Shown here: piece after piece, positions 52,438 to 62,534 of the stretch
Numbering within the stretch: the first letter of the stretch is position 1
Layout of the letters: each line of letters starts with the position of its first letter
DNA from: Pseudarthrobacter chlorophenolicus A6
GTDB taxonomy: Bacteria > Actinomycetota > Actinomycetes > Actinomycetales > Micrococcaceae
Assembly (NCBI RefSeq): GCF_000022025.1
Contig: NC_011886.1
Span: forward strand, 4,071,209-4,135,208
Reading direction: 5' to 3'
DNA length: 64,000 nt
The notes under the pieces: generated by a model
The model's database searches: none
What the model saw: the letters and a program-made list of their open reading frames with translations, nothing else
What the model was told of the DNA's origin: nothing
Made by a program: the position numbers and the translations under genes

Positions 52438-53548
52438 TCCTGATGACGTTGGCGGACTGGTTGGATCGCGTGGATTCGGGGCGGTTGCCGTAGGGGTCCC
52501 CGTCCTCCCACAGCGTGGTGGGTGCTGCGGCCCGGACGGCCGGGATCACTTCGAGGGCGAAGCGCTCCAGGATTTCCAGCTGCTGCTCGAAGGGCAGGGT
52601 GGTGGGCAGGGAGATGGATTGCAGATCATGGCCGTACAGCGCGTGGTAGCTCAGGATTTTGTCGATCACCTGCTCCGGGCTTCCCACCAGCGCCGGCCCC
52701 TCGGCCACGGCATGCTGGATGTCCCGGAAGGGCGAGTTGTTCCCCGGCACGTTGCGGTTGGCCGTCAGGGCCTCATAGACGGGGCCGAACTGGCGCACCG
52801 CCTCCTGGGTGGTGTCAGCGATGAACACGCCGCCGGCGCCGCAGCCCGAGCCGACGTACTGCTGCCGGGGATCGTGCCCGTGGCGCCCGTACTCTTCACG
52901 GTAGTGATCGATCAGCACGGCATAGTTCTCCCGCGGCTGGATGGCGTTGGCGGTGAACAGCGGGTCCCCCCACTTGCCGGCCAGGGCAGCCGAGGTCAGC
53001 GTTGTAGCAGAGCCGTGCCAAATACGCGGCGGGCCGTCGAACGGGCGTGGGGTGGTGGTGGTCGGCTCGGCCAGGGGCGCCCGGAACCGGCCGGACCAGG
53101 TGACGCCGTCCTCCCGCCACAGCCGGCGCAGCAGTTCGTACTTTTCGGCGAGCAGGTCCCACTGGTCAGCCAGGTCCAGGCCGAAGAGCGGGTACTGCAG
53201 CACTTCGTTGCCCTTGCCGATGGTGATTTCCAGGCGGCCGCGGCTGAGCTGGTCGATGGTGGCGTAATCCTCCGCCACCCGCACCGGGTCCAGCACGGAC
53301 AGCACCGTCACGCCGGTGTGCAGCCGGATCCTGTCCGTTACCGCCGCGATGGCTGCCAGCACGGTGGTGGGAGAGGAGGAGATGAACTCACCGGCGTGCC
53401 GCTCCCCCACCGAAAAGCCGTCAAAGCCAAGGGCCTCAGCCCGGCGTGCCGTTTCCACCACCTGGTTCAGCCGGTCAGCGGTAGAGACGATTTCCCCGGT
53501 GAGCGGGTTCTTCAAGTGCGGAATGATATCCAGGACCTGGAATTTCAT
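52415..53548 (-). CDS. LLM-class flavin-dependent monooxygenase
   Basis: 377 aa. Motifs: AEALGFDGFSVGERHAGEFI, GVTVLSVLDPVRVAEDYATI, GRLEITIGKGNEVLQYPLFG. This belongs to a different LLM subgroup from the two NtaA-like proteins in the operon, so it probably performs a distinct oxidation step. The ATG shares one base with the stop of the solute-binding protein gene (TGATG). Confidence 0.87.
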   Translation of the reverse strand: MKFQVLDIIPHLKNPLTGEIVSTADRLNQVVETARRAEALGFDGFSVGERHAGEFISSSPTTVLAAIAAVTDRIRLHTGVTVLSVLDPVRVAEDYATIDQLSRGRLEITIGKGNEVLQYPLFGLDLADQWDLLAEKYELLRRLWREDGVTWSGRFRAPLAEPTTTTPRPFDGPPRIWHGSATTLTSAALAGKWGDPLFTANAIQPRENYAVLIDHYREEYGRHGHDPRQQYVGSGCGAGGVFIADTTQEAVRQFGPVYEALTANRNVPGNNSPFRDIQHAVAEGPALVGSPEQVIDKILSYHALYGHDLQSISLPTTLPFEQQLEILERFALEVIPAVRAAAPTTLWEDGDPYGNRPESTRSNQSANVIRSENALVH

Positions 53549-54612
53549 CAGGACTTCTTCGAGGCTTCGGCGGATGCGGTGGCGGTGGCCGTGGCCTGGG
53601 TGGCCGCGTAGTTCTCCTCGGTGATGGTCTTGGCTTCCGGCAGCGCCTCCTCGGACAGGCCCCAGCGTTCCAGTACCTTGCCGTAGGAGCCGTCCTTGAT
53701 GGCGGAGTTCAAGGCCTCGGTGATCACCGGCGCCAGCCCGTTGCCCTTGAGCGAGGTGGCAGCCACCAGCGTCTCGGACGGCCAGCCGGCGTTCACCTTC
53801 CCCACGACTTTCAGGTCATCGCGGGTGTTTTCCCGGTACACGGTGGACGGGTAGGGGGCGATGTTGAGGTCTGTCCTGCCGGAGGACAGGGCCAGGATGG
53901 TGTCCGCCTCGGACTGGTAGTACTGCAGGGCGGCCGGCGCCTTGCCCTTTTCCTCGAGCTCCTTGTTCCAGGCCAGCAGGATCTTTTCCTGGTTGGTGCC
54001 GGAGCCAACGGAGACGCGCAGTCCGGAGATGTCGTCCGCGCCCTTGATGTCGTAGGTGGCTGAATTCTTGGCTTCGAAGCCCATGAACGCTGCGCGGTAG
54101 CTGGCGAAGTCGAACAGCTTGACACGGTCCTTGTTGACGCCCACGTTGGAGAAGACCACTTCGAAGTCGCCGGACTGGGTCTTCAGCGGCCAGTTCTCCC
54201 AGGATGTGACCTGCACATCGAGTTCCAGGCCCAGCTTGTCCGCCACCAGCTGGGCGATGTCCAGCTCGGAGCCGATCGGGGTCTTGTCATCCGTGGCATG
54301 GAAGGACAGGGGGATGGACCCGGCCGTGGTGGCCACCGTCAGCTTGCCGTCCTTGCCGATCAGCTCGGGGACCTTGGCGGCGAGGGCCGCGTCCTTCTCG
54401 CCGCGGATCCGCTGCTGGTCCGGCGAAGTGTTGTAGACCACGCCGTTGCGTGCCGCCGTCGTCTGCGCCGCTCCGGACGCATCGCCGGACGCGGAGGCGC
54501 CGGGATCGGCGCAGCCTGCGAGCGCTGCGGTTCCGAGGAGGACGACGGCGGGCAGGGCCGCCAAAGTGCGCGCACGCCGGGCGCCGGGCATGTGGGATGC
54601 GAAGAATGCCAT
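53548..54612 (-). CDS. ABC transporter substrate-binding lipoprotein, amino-acid type
   Basis: 354 aa with a signal peptide ending AALAGC, a lipobox at about residue 34. SBP family 3: DGKLTVATTAGSIPLSFHAT, GSELDIAQLVADKLGLELD, FDFASYRAAFMGFEA. It is an evident paralogue of the orphan SBP at 27215-28195, aligning over the whole mature region. It lies between the ATPase gene and the first LLM gene and delivers the substrate to the permease below. Confidence 0.9.
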   Translation of the reverse strand: MAFFASHMPGARRARTLAALPAVVLLGTAALAGCADPGASASGDASGAAQTTAARNGVVYNTSPDQQRIRGEKDAALAAKVPELIGKDGKLTVATTAGSIPLSFHATDDKTPIGSELDIAQLVADKLGLELDVQVTSWENWPLKTQSGDFEVVFSNVGVNKDRVKLFDFASYRAAFMGFEAKNSATYDIKGADDISGLRVSVGSGTNQEKILLAWNKELEEKGKAPAALQYYQSEADTILALSSGRTDLNIAPYPSTVYRENTRDDLKVVGKVNAGWPSETLVAATSLKGNGLAPVITEALNSAIKDGSYGKVLERWGLSEEALPEAKTITEENYAATQATATATASAEASKKS

Positions 54613-54626
54613 GGGAGGAAGGTCCT

Positions 54627-55432
<806 letters not shown>

Positions 55433-55433
<1 letters not shown>

Positions 55434-56530
55434 CAGAGGCTCTTCCGGTTTGTGACGGCGTGGGTGGCGAAGAACTTGCGGGCCTTCTGCAGCGGCGTCA
55501 GCGGCAGGTTACGGACGGCGCCCTTCGAGTAGTGGCGTTCGATGTAGTACTGGAAGACGCTGAGCACGGAGGTGATCACCACGTACCAGAGTGTGGCTAC
55601 CAGCAGCAGCGGCAGGACCTGCTGGGTGCGGTTGTAGATCACCTGCACGGTGTAGAACAGCTCCGAATACGCCAGGACGTAGACAATCGAGGTGCCCTTG
55701 ACCAACCCGATGATCTCGTTGAAGGCGGTGGGCAGGATGGCGCGCATGGCCTGCGGCAGGACGATCCGGGTGGAGCGGCGCCAGGCCGGGATGCCGAGGG
55801 CGGCGGCAGCTTCGAGCTGGCCCTGGTCCACAGAGAGGATGCCGCCGCGGATGATTTCAGCGGAGTAGGCGGCCTGGTTCAGGGTCAGGCCCAGGACAGC
55901 GGCGGCGAACTGGCTGATCAGCGTGGTGGTCTGCACCTCGAAGAACCGCACGTCCGTGAAGGGGATGCCCAGGCTGATCTTTTCGTACAGGTAGCCCAGG
56001 TTGTACCAGAGGAGCAGCTGGACCAGCAGCGGCGTGGAACGGAAGATCCAGGAGAACGTCCAGGAGACGGACACCAGCAGCGGCGAGGCGGACAGCCGCA
56101 TGAGCGCCAGGATGAAGCCCAGCACGAAGCCCAGGATGCCGGAGATGGCGGTGAGCTTCAGGGTCTCCAGCAGGCCGTTGACCACTGACTGCGCGGTGAA
56201 CCACTGCGCCACCACGCCCCACTCCCAGCGCGGGTTGGTGGCCAGGGACCAGGCCACGGCCAGGACGCCGAGCGCCACGGCGGCAGTCCCCACCCAGCGC
56301 CACGGATGTTTCGCCGCCACGACGCGGTATGACGAATAGTCAGCGGCAACGCGTGGTGTTCCTTCAGGCGGCAATCCCCCTCCCGAAGGCAGGGTGCTGC
56401 CGGCTGCAGAAGCGGTTTCGGTGGCCGCCTGTCCGGGAGCGGCTGCCGCCACGCCGGCCTCCGCCGTTGTTGCCGGCTCTCCCGTGGGTGCCGGCCGTGC
56501 CTGCGCCACCCTCGATGTTGCTGAACTCAT
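55433..56530 (-). CDS. amino-acid-type ABC transporter permease
   Basis: 365 aa. A low-complexity Ala/Pro/Thr N-terminal extension of about 70 residues precedes a first helix (WVGTAAVALGVLAVAWSL) and a HisM/GlnP-type permease core. The EAA loop is GQLEAAAALGIPAWRR. A single permease gene is present, so a homodimer is expected. It is the first gene of the operon, 333 bases from the divergent FAD gene. The long extension is unusual. Confidence 0.9.
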
Positions 56531-56863
56531 GTGCCACCTCGCTTCTTGTCCTGGGTCTTGGTGTTCGGGCCGGAGCGGGCGCTCCGGCCTGGGCTTTTGC
56601 CCCGGTTGCTGGCTGCAAATCTAGGACCGGCCCAAACAGGGCGGCAACACCGGAAGTTGCATTAGTTCACCGGGCTTCGCACTGCGTCATGAGTCGGTTT
56701 TTTGCGTCTTTTGACCTGTTGTGACGCGGAGTTAACGGGCGTGACCGGCTGCTCGACCGCCGCGGTCACCGCTGCCTAGCATGGGCACTCCGGCGGCTGC
56801 CAACGCGCCGCTGCACTGCCCACCAGTCCCGCGCACCAGCCCATCCGCCCGTCAGGAGCCCCC
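56531..56863. promoter_or_regulatory. divergent promoter region (333 bp)
   Basis: No ORF is supported here. A lower-GC stretch at about 56685-56735 carries TTTTTTGCGTCTTTTGACC. Short CGTCA/TGACG dyads lie on either side, for example CTGCGTCATGAG and GTTGTGACGCGG. This is the likely site of control for the ABC/LLM operon and the FAD-GNAT pair. No regulator gene is adjacent. Confidence 0.4.
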
Positions 56864-58828
56864 ATGCCAGCGAAGATTCCGGCCGTCGTGTTCATCGGCG
56901 GCGGACCGCGCACGGCCGGCGTCCTTGAGCGGATCGCCGCCAACCGGCCGGATGTTTTTGCCGGGCCGCTGGAGATCCATGTGGTGGAGCCGCACGTTCC
57001 TGGCTCGGGCCGCATCTGGCGGTACGACCAGGACCCGGGCCTGCTGCTGAATTCCATGGCCGCGGACATCACCATGTTCACGGACGAGTCCGTGGCCTGC
57101 GACGGCCCGGCCGTTGCCGGCCCCGGACTGGTGGAGTGGACCGCCGGTGTCCTGAACGGTTCCATCGCCGATGTGCCGGACTTCCCGCAGCACCTGCAGG
57201 ACCAGCTCCGGGCACTTCGCGGCACCACGTTCCCCACCCGCCAGCTGCAGAGCCAGTACCTCGAATGGTTCTTCCGCCGGGCCGCCAGGGCACTGAACCG
57301 CAGCGTGACCACCCACCGGAGCACCGCCGTCGGGATCTCCACCCTTGGGGACGGCCGGCACGAGGTCTCCCTGGCCAACGGCCGGACGCTGCACGCGGAC
57401 ATCCTGGTGACCGCCCTGGGCCACACCGATTCGCTTCCGGACGCCGCCTCCACCGGTTACGCCAAGTTCGCGGCCCGGCACGGCGGCTACCATGCGGCAC
57501 CCAGCTACACCACCGACGTCGACTACTCAGGCATCGCCCCGGGACAGGACGTCATCGTCGCCGGCATGGGCCTGGCTTTCGTGGACCTGCTGGTCATCCT
57601 GATGGAGGGCCGCGGCGGCCGGTTCGAGGAAACGCACGACGGCGGGCTGCGCTACCTTCCGTCCGGACGGGAACCGCGGCTGTGGGCCGGGTCGCGCCGC
57701 GGCGTGCCCTACCACTCCAAGATCTCCGCAACCCTTCGCGGCGAGGCTCCCGGACCATTGCGGTTCTTCACCACTGCCGCTGTGGAAGCCCTGCTCCAGA
57801 GCCACGGGGAGCTGGACTTCCACCAACACCTCTGGCCGCTGGTGGCCAAGGAAGCCGGGTACTACTATTACCGCGAGCTCCTCACGGGAAGCCCGGAGCG
57901 GGCCGCCATGGACTGGGATTCGTTCGCTGCACACTACGCCGGACTGGACTGGTACAGCAGCGAGCGCGCGGACCTCGTGGCTGCCGCCGTCCCGGACGAT
58001 GCCCTGCACCTGGACCTGGAACGGCTGGACCGGCCCTTCGACGGGCGCCGCTTCGCGGACCACCGTGCCGTGCAGGATGCCGTTGCCGGATACATCGAAC
58101 ACGACCTCGCCCTCCGCGACAGCCCGGACCATCCAGAGACCCTCGCCCTGTTCCTGGCCCTGCTGCACGTGTACATGGAGGTGGGCCGGGTGGTCCCCGC
58201 GGACCGGCTGAACGCCCGGTCCCAGCAGACCATCCATGGTTGGTGGCACGGGTTCTTCAGCTTCGTCGACTCCGGGCCTCCGCCCCACCGCCTGCGGCAG
58301 ATGCTGGCCCTGCATCATGCCGGGCTGCTGCAGTTCCTGGGACCGGGTATTGAGGTAGGCACCGATGAGGCCACGGGAACCTTCGTTGCCGTATCCCCGC
58401 TATCCGACGCTGCAGTTTCGGCGCGGGCGTTCATCGAGGCCAGGTTGCCGGCCACGTCCGTGGTCCGGTCGCTCAACCCGGTGCTGGCCTCGCTGCACGG
58501 CAGCGGGCTGGGAACCGAGCAGCAGCTGCTGACTGCGGACGGTATCCACTCCACCGGCAAACTGCTGGTCACCCCGCAGCACCGGCTGGTGGGAGCGGAC
58601 GGCACCCCGCAGGACACCGTATTCGGCGTCGGGCCCGGAACGTCCGGCTGGGGTGCCGGGGCGTTTGCCCGGCCGCGCACCAACGCCGCCCCCTTCCGGG
58701 AAAATGATGCCTTGGCCCGGACCATCCTGGGCACGGCCCGCAGCCTTGCCGGGGAAAAATCCGCCACAATATCCCCAGAGCCGGCCGCCGCCGGCCGGAA
58801 CCAGACCCTGACAAGGAACCACCGGTGA
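56864..58828 (+). CDS. large FAD/NAD(P)-binding protein (NAD_binding_9-type), probable monooxygenase
   Basis: 654 aa. N-terminal VVFIGGGPRTAGVLERIAAN binds a dinucleotide; HVVEPHVPGSGRIWRYDQD follows. A second nucleotide-binding stretch is DVIVAGMGLAFVDLLVILME. The plan matches large FAD-NAD(P)-binding proteins of the NAD_binding_9 group, some of which are ornithine- or lysine-type hydroxylase relatives. It is divergent from the ABC/LLM operon and overlaps the GNAT gene (GTGA). The reaction is unknown, but an oxygenation step tied to the operon is likely. Confidence 0.75.
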   Translation: MPAKIPAVVFIGGGPRTAGVLERIAANRPDVFAGPLEIHVVEPHVPGSGRIWRYDQDPGLLLNSMAADITMFTDESVACDGPAVAGPGLVEWTAGVLNGSIADVPDFPQHLQDQLRALRGTTFPTRQLQSQYLEWFFRRAARALNRSVTTHRSTAVGISTLGDGRHEVSLANGRTLHADILVTALGHTDSLPDAASTGYAKFAARHGGYHAAPSYTTDVDYSGIAPGQDVIVAGMGLAFVDLLVILMEGRGGRFEETHDGGLRYLPSGREPRLWAGSRRGVPYHSKISATLRGEAPGPLRFFTTAAVEALLQSHGELDFHQHLWPLVAKEAGYYYYRELLTGSPERAAMDWDSFAAHYAGLDWYSSERADLVAAAVPDDALHLDLERLDRPFDGRRFADHRAVQDAVAGYIEHDLALRDSPDHPETLALFLALLHVYMEVGRVVPADRLNARSQQTIHGWWHGFFSFVDSGPPPHRLRQMLALHHAGLLQFLGPGIEVGTDEATGTFVAVSPLSDAAVSARAFIEARLPATSVVRSLNPVLASLHGSGLGTEQQLLTADGIHSTGKLLVTPQHRLVGADGTPQDTVFGVGPGTSGWGAGAFARPRTNAAPFRENDALARTILGTARSLAGEKSATISPEPAAAGRNQTLTRNHR

Positions 58829-59376
58829 CAGCAGAACCAGAAGTCCAGCCCCGCCCCCTGGACCGCGCGGCCCTGGAGGTCCTCATCCTGCCCATGCAGG
58901 ATCCCCGGGTCAGGCCGCTCCTGGACGAACTCGCCGTCGAATACGACACCCGCTACGGGGACCTGTTCGGGGACGGTGCCGCGGCCGAGGAACTGAACCG
59001 CTACCCGGCGGCCGAGTTCGAAGGTCCCTCCGGCGCCCTGCTCATCATCCAGGAACACGGCGAATCCATTGCCGGCGGCGCGTTCCGCCGGTATGACCCC
59101 ACCACGGCGGAACTGAAGCGGATCTGGACCCACTCGGCCCACCGCCGTCGCGGCCTGGCCCGCCTGGTGCTCGCCGAGCTGGAAGCCCTGGCAGCTGCCC
59201 GCGGCTACACCAGCCTGTACCTGACCACCGGGCCGCGGCAGCCCGAAGCCAAATACCTGTACCTGCGCGCCGGCTACCAGGCACAGTTCGACCTGGCCGC
59301 TGACCCCGAGACCATCGGCGCGCTGGCGTTCACCAAGGACCTCCCGGCCGCGGGCACCGGTACAGCCCGGAACTAG
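58825..59376 (+). CDS. GNAT-family N-acetyltransferase
   Basis: 183 aa, GTG overlapping the FAD gene stop. The acetyl-CoA site is THSAHRRRGLARLVLAELEA and the C-terminal YLYLRAGYQAQFDL matches the GNAT fold. In Bacillus S-alkyl-cysteine salvage an acetyltransferase protects the amine before monooxygenation, so a similar role beside the LLM operon is possible. The acceptor is unknown. Confidence 0.83.
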   Translation: MTAEPEVQPRPLDRAALEVLILPMQDPRVRPLLDELAVEYDTRYGDLFGDGAAAEELNRYPAAEFEGPSGALLIIQEHGESIAGGAFRRYDPTTAELKRIWTHSAHRRRGLARLVLAELEALAAARGYTSLYLTTGPRQPEAKYLYLRAGYQAQFDLAADPETIGALAFTKDLPAAGTGTARN

Positions 59377-59424
59377 CCTTCCTGACACCTCGGCAGATGC
59401 ACCGCCCGCCGCTAAGCTAGCGCC

Positions 59425-61167
59425 ATGGCGAACAAAACCACAGCAGAGAAGCTTGCCACCATCCAGAAGGGTTACGCCCTGGAAGGCGCCACCATCGAGC
59501 TGGGGGCCGCCCTGATCGACGGCGAACTCCACAAGGACGCGCCGGTGCGGCTGCCGCTGGCCATGATGAACCGGCACGGCTTGGTGGCCGGAGCCACCGG
59601 TACCGGCAAGACCGTCACGCTGCACATGATGGCCGAACAGCTCTCTGCCGCCGGTGTGCCTGTCTTCCTGGCGGACATCAAGGGTGACCTCTCCGGGCTG
59701 GCCACTGCCGCCGCCGGCAGCGAGAAGCTCCTGGCCCGCACCCAGAGCATTGGCCAGGACTGGCACGGCAAGACCTTCCCGGTGGAGTTCCTGGCGCTGG
59801 GCGGCGACGGCAACGGCATTCCCGTCCGGGCCACGGTGACTTCGTTCGGGCCCATCCTGCTCTCGCGGATCATGGAGCTCAACGACACCCAGGAATCCAG
59901 CCTGCAGCTGGTCTTCTACTTTGCGGACAAGAACGGCCTGGAACTGATCGACCTCAAGGACCTCCGGGCGGTCATCCAGTTCCTCACCTCCGATGAAGGC
60001 AAGGATGAGCTCGAGCAGCTGGGCGGCCTCTCGAAGGCCACGGCCGGGGTAATCCTGCGTGAACTGGTCACCCTCGAAGCCCAGGGCCTGGAGAAGTTCT
60101 TCGGCGAACCGGAGTTTGATACCGCCGAACTGCTGCGCACCGCGCCGGATGGCCGCGGCGTGGTCACCTGCCTGGAGCTTCCGACGCTGCAGAACAAGCC
60201 CATGCTGTTCTCCACGTTCCTCATGTGGCTGCTCGCCGACCTCTTCGAAGACCTCCCCGAAGCCGGCGACCTGGACAAGCCCAAGCTGGTCTTCTTCCTC
60301 GACGAGGCGCACCTGCTGTTCAACGGCGCCTCCAAGGCTTTCCTGGACGCCATCACCTCCACCGTCCGGCTGATCCGGTCCAAGGGCGTGGGCATCTTCT
60401 TCGTCACCCAAACCCCCAAGGATGTCCCTGCCGACGTCCTCGGCCAGCTGGCCAACCGGGTCCAGCACGCGCTGCGGGCCTTCACGCCGGAGGACGCCAA
60501 GGCCCTCAAGGCCACGGTGTCCACGTTCCCGCTCAGCGACTACGACCTCGAAGAGACGCTGACGTCGGCCGGCATCGGTGAAGCGGTCATTACCGTCATG
60601 AATGACAAGGGTGCCCCCACCCCGGTGGCCCTCACCCGGCTGCGGGCCCCCGAATCTGTCATGGGTCCCAGCGACGAGGCCCTGGTCCGGAGCACCGTGG
60701 CCGGGTCCGCGCTGCTGGAGAAGTACGGCACCGCGGTGGACAACCCCTCCGCGTACGAGAAGCTCACCGGCAAGACGGCAGCACCTACCGGTCCCGCGGC
60801 ATCCGGTGCTCCCTCCGGGACGCCGGTTTCTTCCGGTACTTCCGCGGAGGCCGACGTCGATGCCGAGGCTCGACGCATCGAAGAGGAAATCCTGGGCCGG
60901 CCCAGCAGCAGGCCGTCGCGTAACAGTTCCGGCAGGGACGGCGCTCCCGAAAGGGCCGGCACTGCCCCTGCTCCGCGGGCGCCCCGTGCCCCCGAGCCCC
61001 AGCGCCAATCCCAGCCGGGCGGTGGAATCATGGGCGATCTGGGTGGCGTGCTGGGCGGCGCCCTGGGTGGCGGGCTGAAGAGCATGGCCCGGTCCGTAGG
61101 CACCCAGCTGGGCCGTGAGCTGCTGCGCGGCATGTTCGGCACATCGTCCAGGCGTCGCCGCCGCTGA
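59425..61167 (+). CDS. HerA-like/DUF853 ATPase
   Basis: 580 aa. Walker A is VAGATGTGKTVTLHMMAEQL, Walker B FFLDEAHLLFNGAS, with LADIKGDLSGLAT between them and FFVTQTPKDVPADVLGQLAN as the sensor region. These fit the DUF853 (YjgR) branch of HerA/FtsK-type ATPases. The C-terminal 130 residues are a Pro/Ser/Arg-rich low-complexity region ending in an Arg-rich tail. No nuclease partner (NurA) or defence gene is adjacent, so its role is unknown. Confidence 0.88.
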   Translation: MANKTTAEKLATIQKGYALEGATIELGAALIDGELHKDAPVRLPLAMMNRHGLVAGATGTGKTVTLHMMAEQLSAAGVPVFLADIKGDLSGLATAAAGSEKLLARTQSIGQDWHGKTFPVEFLALGGDGNGIPVRATVTSFGPILLSRIMELNDTQESSLQLVFYFADKNGLELIDLKDLRAVIQFLTSDEGKDELEQLGGLSKATAGVILRELVTLEAQGLEKFFGEPEFDTAELLRTAPDGRGVVTCLELPTLQNKPMLFSTFLMWLLADLFEDLPEAGDLDKPKLVFFLDEAHLLFNGASKAFLDAITSTVRLIRSKGVGIFFVTQTPKDVPADVLGQLANRVQHALRAFTPEDAKALKATVSTFPLSDYDLEETLTSAGIGEAVITVMNDKGAPTPVALTRLRAPESVMGPSDEALVRSTVAGSALLEKYGTAVDNPSAYEKLTGKTAAPTGPAASGAPSGTPVSSGTSAEADVDAEARRIEEEILGRPSSRPSRNSSGRDGAPERAGTAPAPRAPRAPEPQRQSQPGGGIMGDLGGVLGGALGGGLKSMARSVGTQLGRELLRGMFGTSSRRRRR

Positions 61168-61361
61168 CCCGGGGCCCCAGGCGAGGGATCCGCGGACCCC
61201 GCCAGGGCCGGGCCGTGCCGGATCAAAGGTGCGGCCGGGCACTCTCCGTGCCGGCGTCGTCGGGCGCTGTCCCTGCAGCCAACCACCGACTGCTGCCGGA
61301 ATTAGGGGAGGCGCCGACTTTAGTGTGCCAACGTACTGACGTTACTGTAAGAAACGTGCAG

Positions 61362-62354
61362 ATGAGTCAAGCGTTGGTGAGGATAGCGGCCGGATGGCTG
61401 CTGGGCCTCATGCTTGCCGTGGCCGGAGCCATTGTGGCCATCAACCTGGTCAACAGCACAGTGGCCAGCCCGCAGCAGCCGGTGCGGGAGTATATTGACG
61501 CCCTGCAGAACGGGGACGGCGGCAAGGCGCTGGGCCTCCTGCGGGCCACCGTTCCGCCCAGCAACGCCGCCATGCTCGACGGCACGGCCCTGCAGACTGC
61601 TGCGTCGAGGCTCAGCAACGTCCAGATCGGCGAACCGGAAGAACGTCCGGACAACCGCGTGGCAGTGCCGATGGACTACACCATTGACGGCAGCCGGCTC
61701 AGCACCGAATTCGTGCTGCAGAAGACCGGTACCGAATGGATCTTCTTCAACACCTGGGCCTTTGTTCCTTCCCGGCTCCCCACGGTGGACATCACCGTGG
61801 TGAACGGCAGCGAGGCCAACATCAACGGCGTCCCCGTGAACATGCCCAACGGCCGGAACTCCTTCGCCGTGTTCTATCCCGGCGAATACGAGGCGTCGCT
61901 CGATGGGCAGTACTTCTCCGCCCCCGCCAGCCGCGCCACGGTGACCGGGCGGGACACCCCCGTAGCTCCGCTGAACCTGCTGACCCAAGCCACCGGCAAG
62001 CTCAAGGAGGATGTGTCCGCCAAGGTCCGTGAATTCCTTGATGGCTGCGCCGCCGAGGCCCAGAAGGAGCAGCGGCTGCAGCCCGACTGCCCTTTCTACT
62101 ACGCCAGCAACAACAGGGTGCAGGACGGCAGCATCAAGTGGTCCGTCACCGAGTACCCCAACGTCTCCATCGAACCCTTTGACGGCCGCTGGGTGGTCTC
62201 GCCGCTGGACGGAAAAGCCAAGGTGGAGGCCCTGCAGCAAAACTCCTTCACCGGAGTCTGGTACCCGCTGGACGAAGAGGTGGACTTCAGCTTCACCACC
62301 CGCCTGGACGTCTCCGGCGACACCGTGAAGGTCACTCCCCAGCTGAGCTTCTAG
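61362..62354 (+). CDS. membrane-anchored extracytoplasmic protein of unknown function
   Basis: 330 aa from ATG 61362; a GTG at 61356 is also possible, and the frame runs open to 61215. One N-terminal transmembrane segment (GWLLGLMLAVAGAIVAINLV, about 12-31) is followed by a long extracellular part without Cys-rich or catalytic motifs. REYIDALQNGDGGKALGLLR early on resembles a DUF4878/NTF2-like module. Probably secreted-facing and wall-associated. A small CCCCGG-ATTT-CCGGGG hairpin at 62467-62482 follows. Confidence 0.7.
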   Translation: MSQALVRIAAGWLLGLMLAVAGAIVAINLVNSTVASPQQPVREYIDALQNGDGGKALGLLRATVPPSNAAMLDGTALQTAASRLSNVQIGEPEERPDNRVAVPMDYTIDGSRLSTEFVLQKTGTEWIFFNTWAFVPSRLPTVDITVVNGSEANINGVPVNMPNGRNSFAVFYPGEYEASLDGQYFSAPASRATVTGRDTPVAPLNLLTQATGKLKEDVSAKVREFLDGCAAEAQKEQRLQPDCPFYYASNNRVQDGSIKWSVTEYPNVSIEPFDGRWVVSPLDGKAKVEALQQNSFTGVWYPLDEEVDFSFTTRLDVSGDTVKVTPQLSF

Positions 62355-62534
62355 GGCTGCTGGGGCTGTCGTTTCTGGTCTTCAGCCAAACTGGCCCAGT
62401 ATTCCGGCTGGTTTATTGGTCCAGCGTCACGCCGAGCACCCTTTTGGGCTACAGTCCCCTCACGATCCCCGGATTTCCGGGGTTCCGGATGTTCCAATCG
62501 GCCAAAACCGTGCCCTGCGTGACAGCCGGACCCG

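Noticed and set aside
59425..61167. HerA-like ATPase as part of a HerA-nuclease/SIR2 defence system
   Set aside because: No NurA, SIR2 or DUF4297 gene is adjacent, and the sequence fits the DUF853 branch that commonly stands alone.
58315..61242. 975-aa open frame on the minus strand
   Set aside because: It is antisense to the FAD, GNAT and HerA-like genes, all with clear domain motifs. The translation is Gly/Arg/Glu-rich low-complexity text typical of shadow frames in high-GC DNA.
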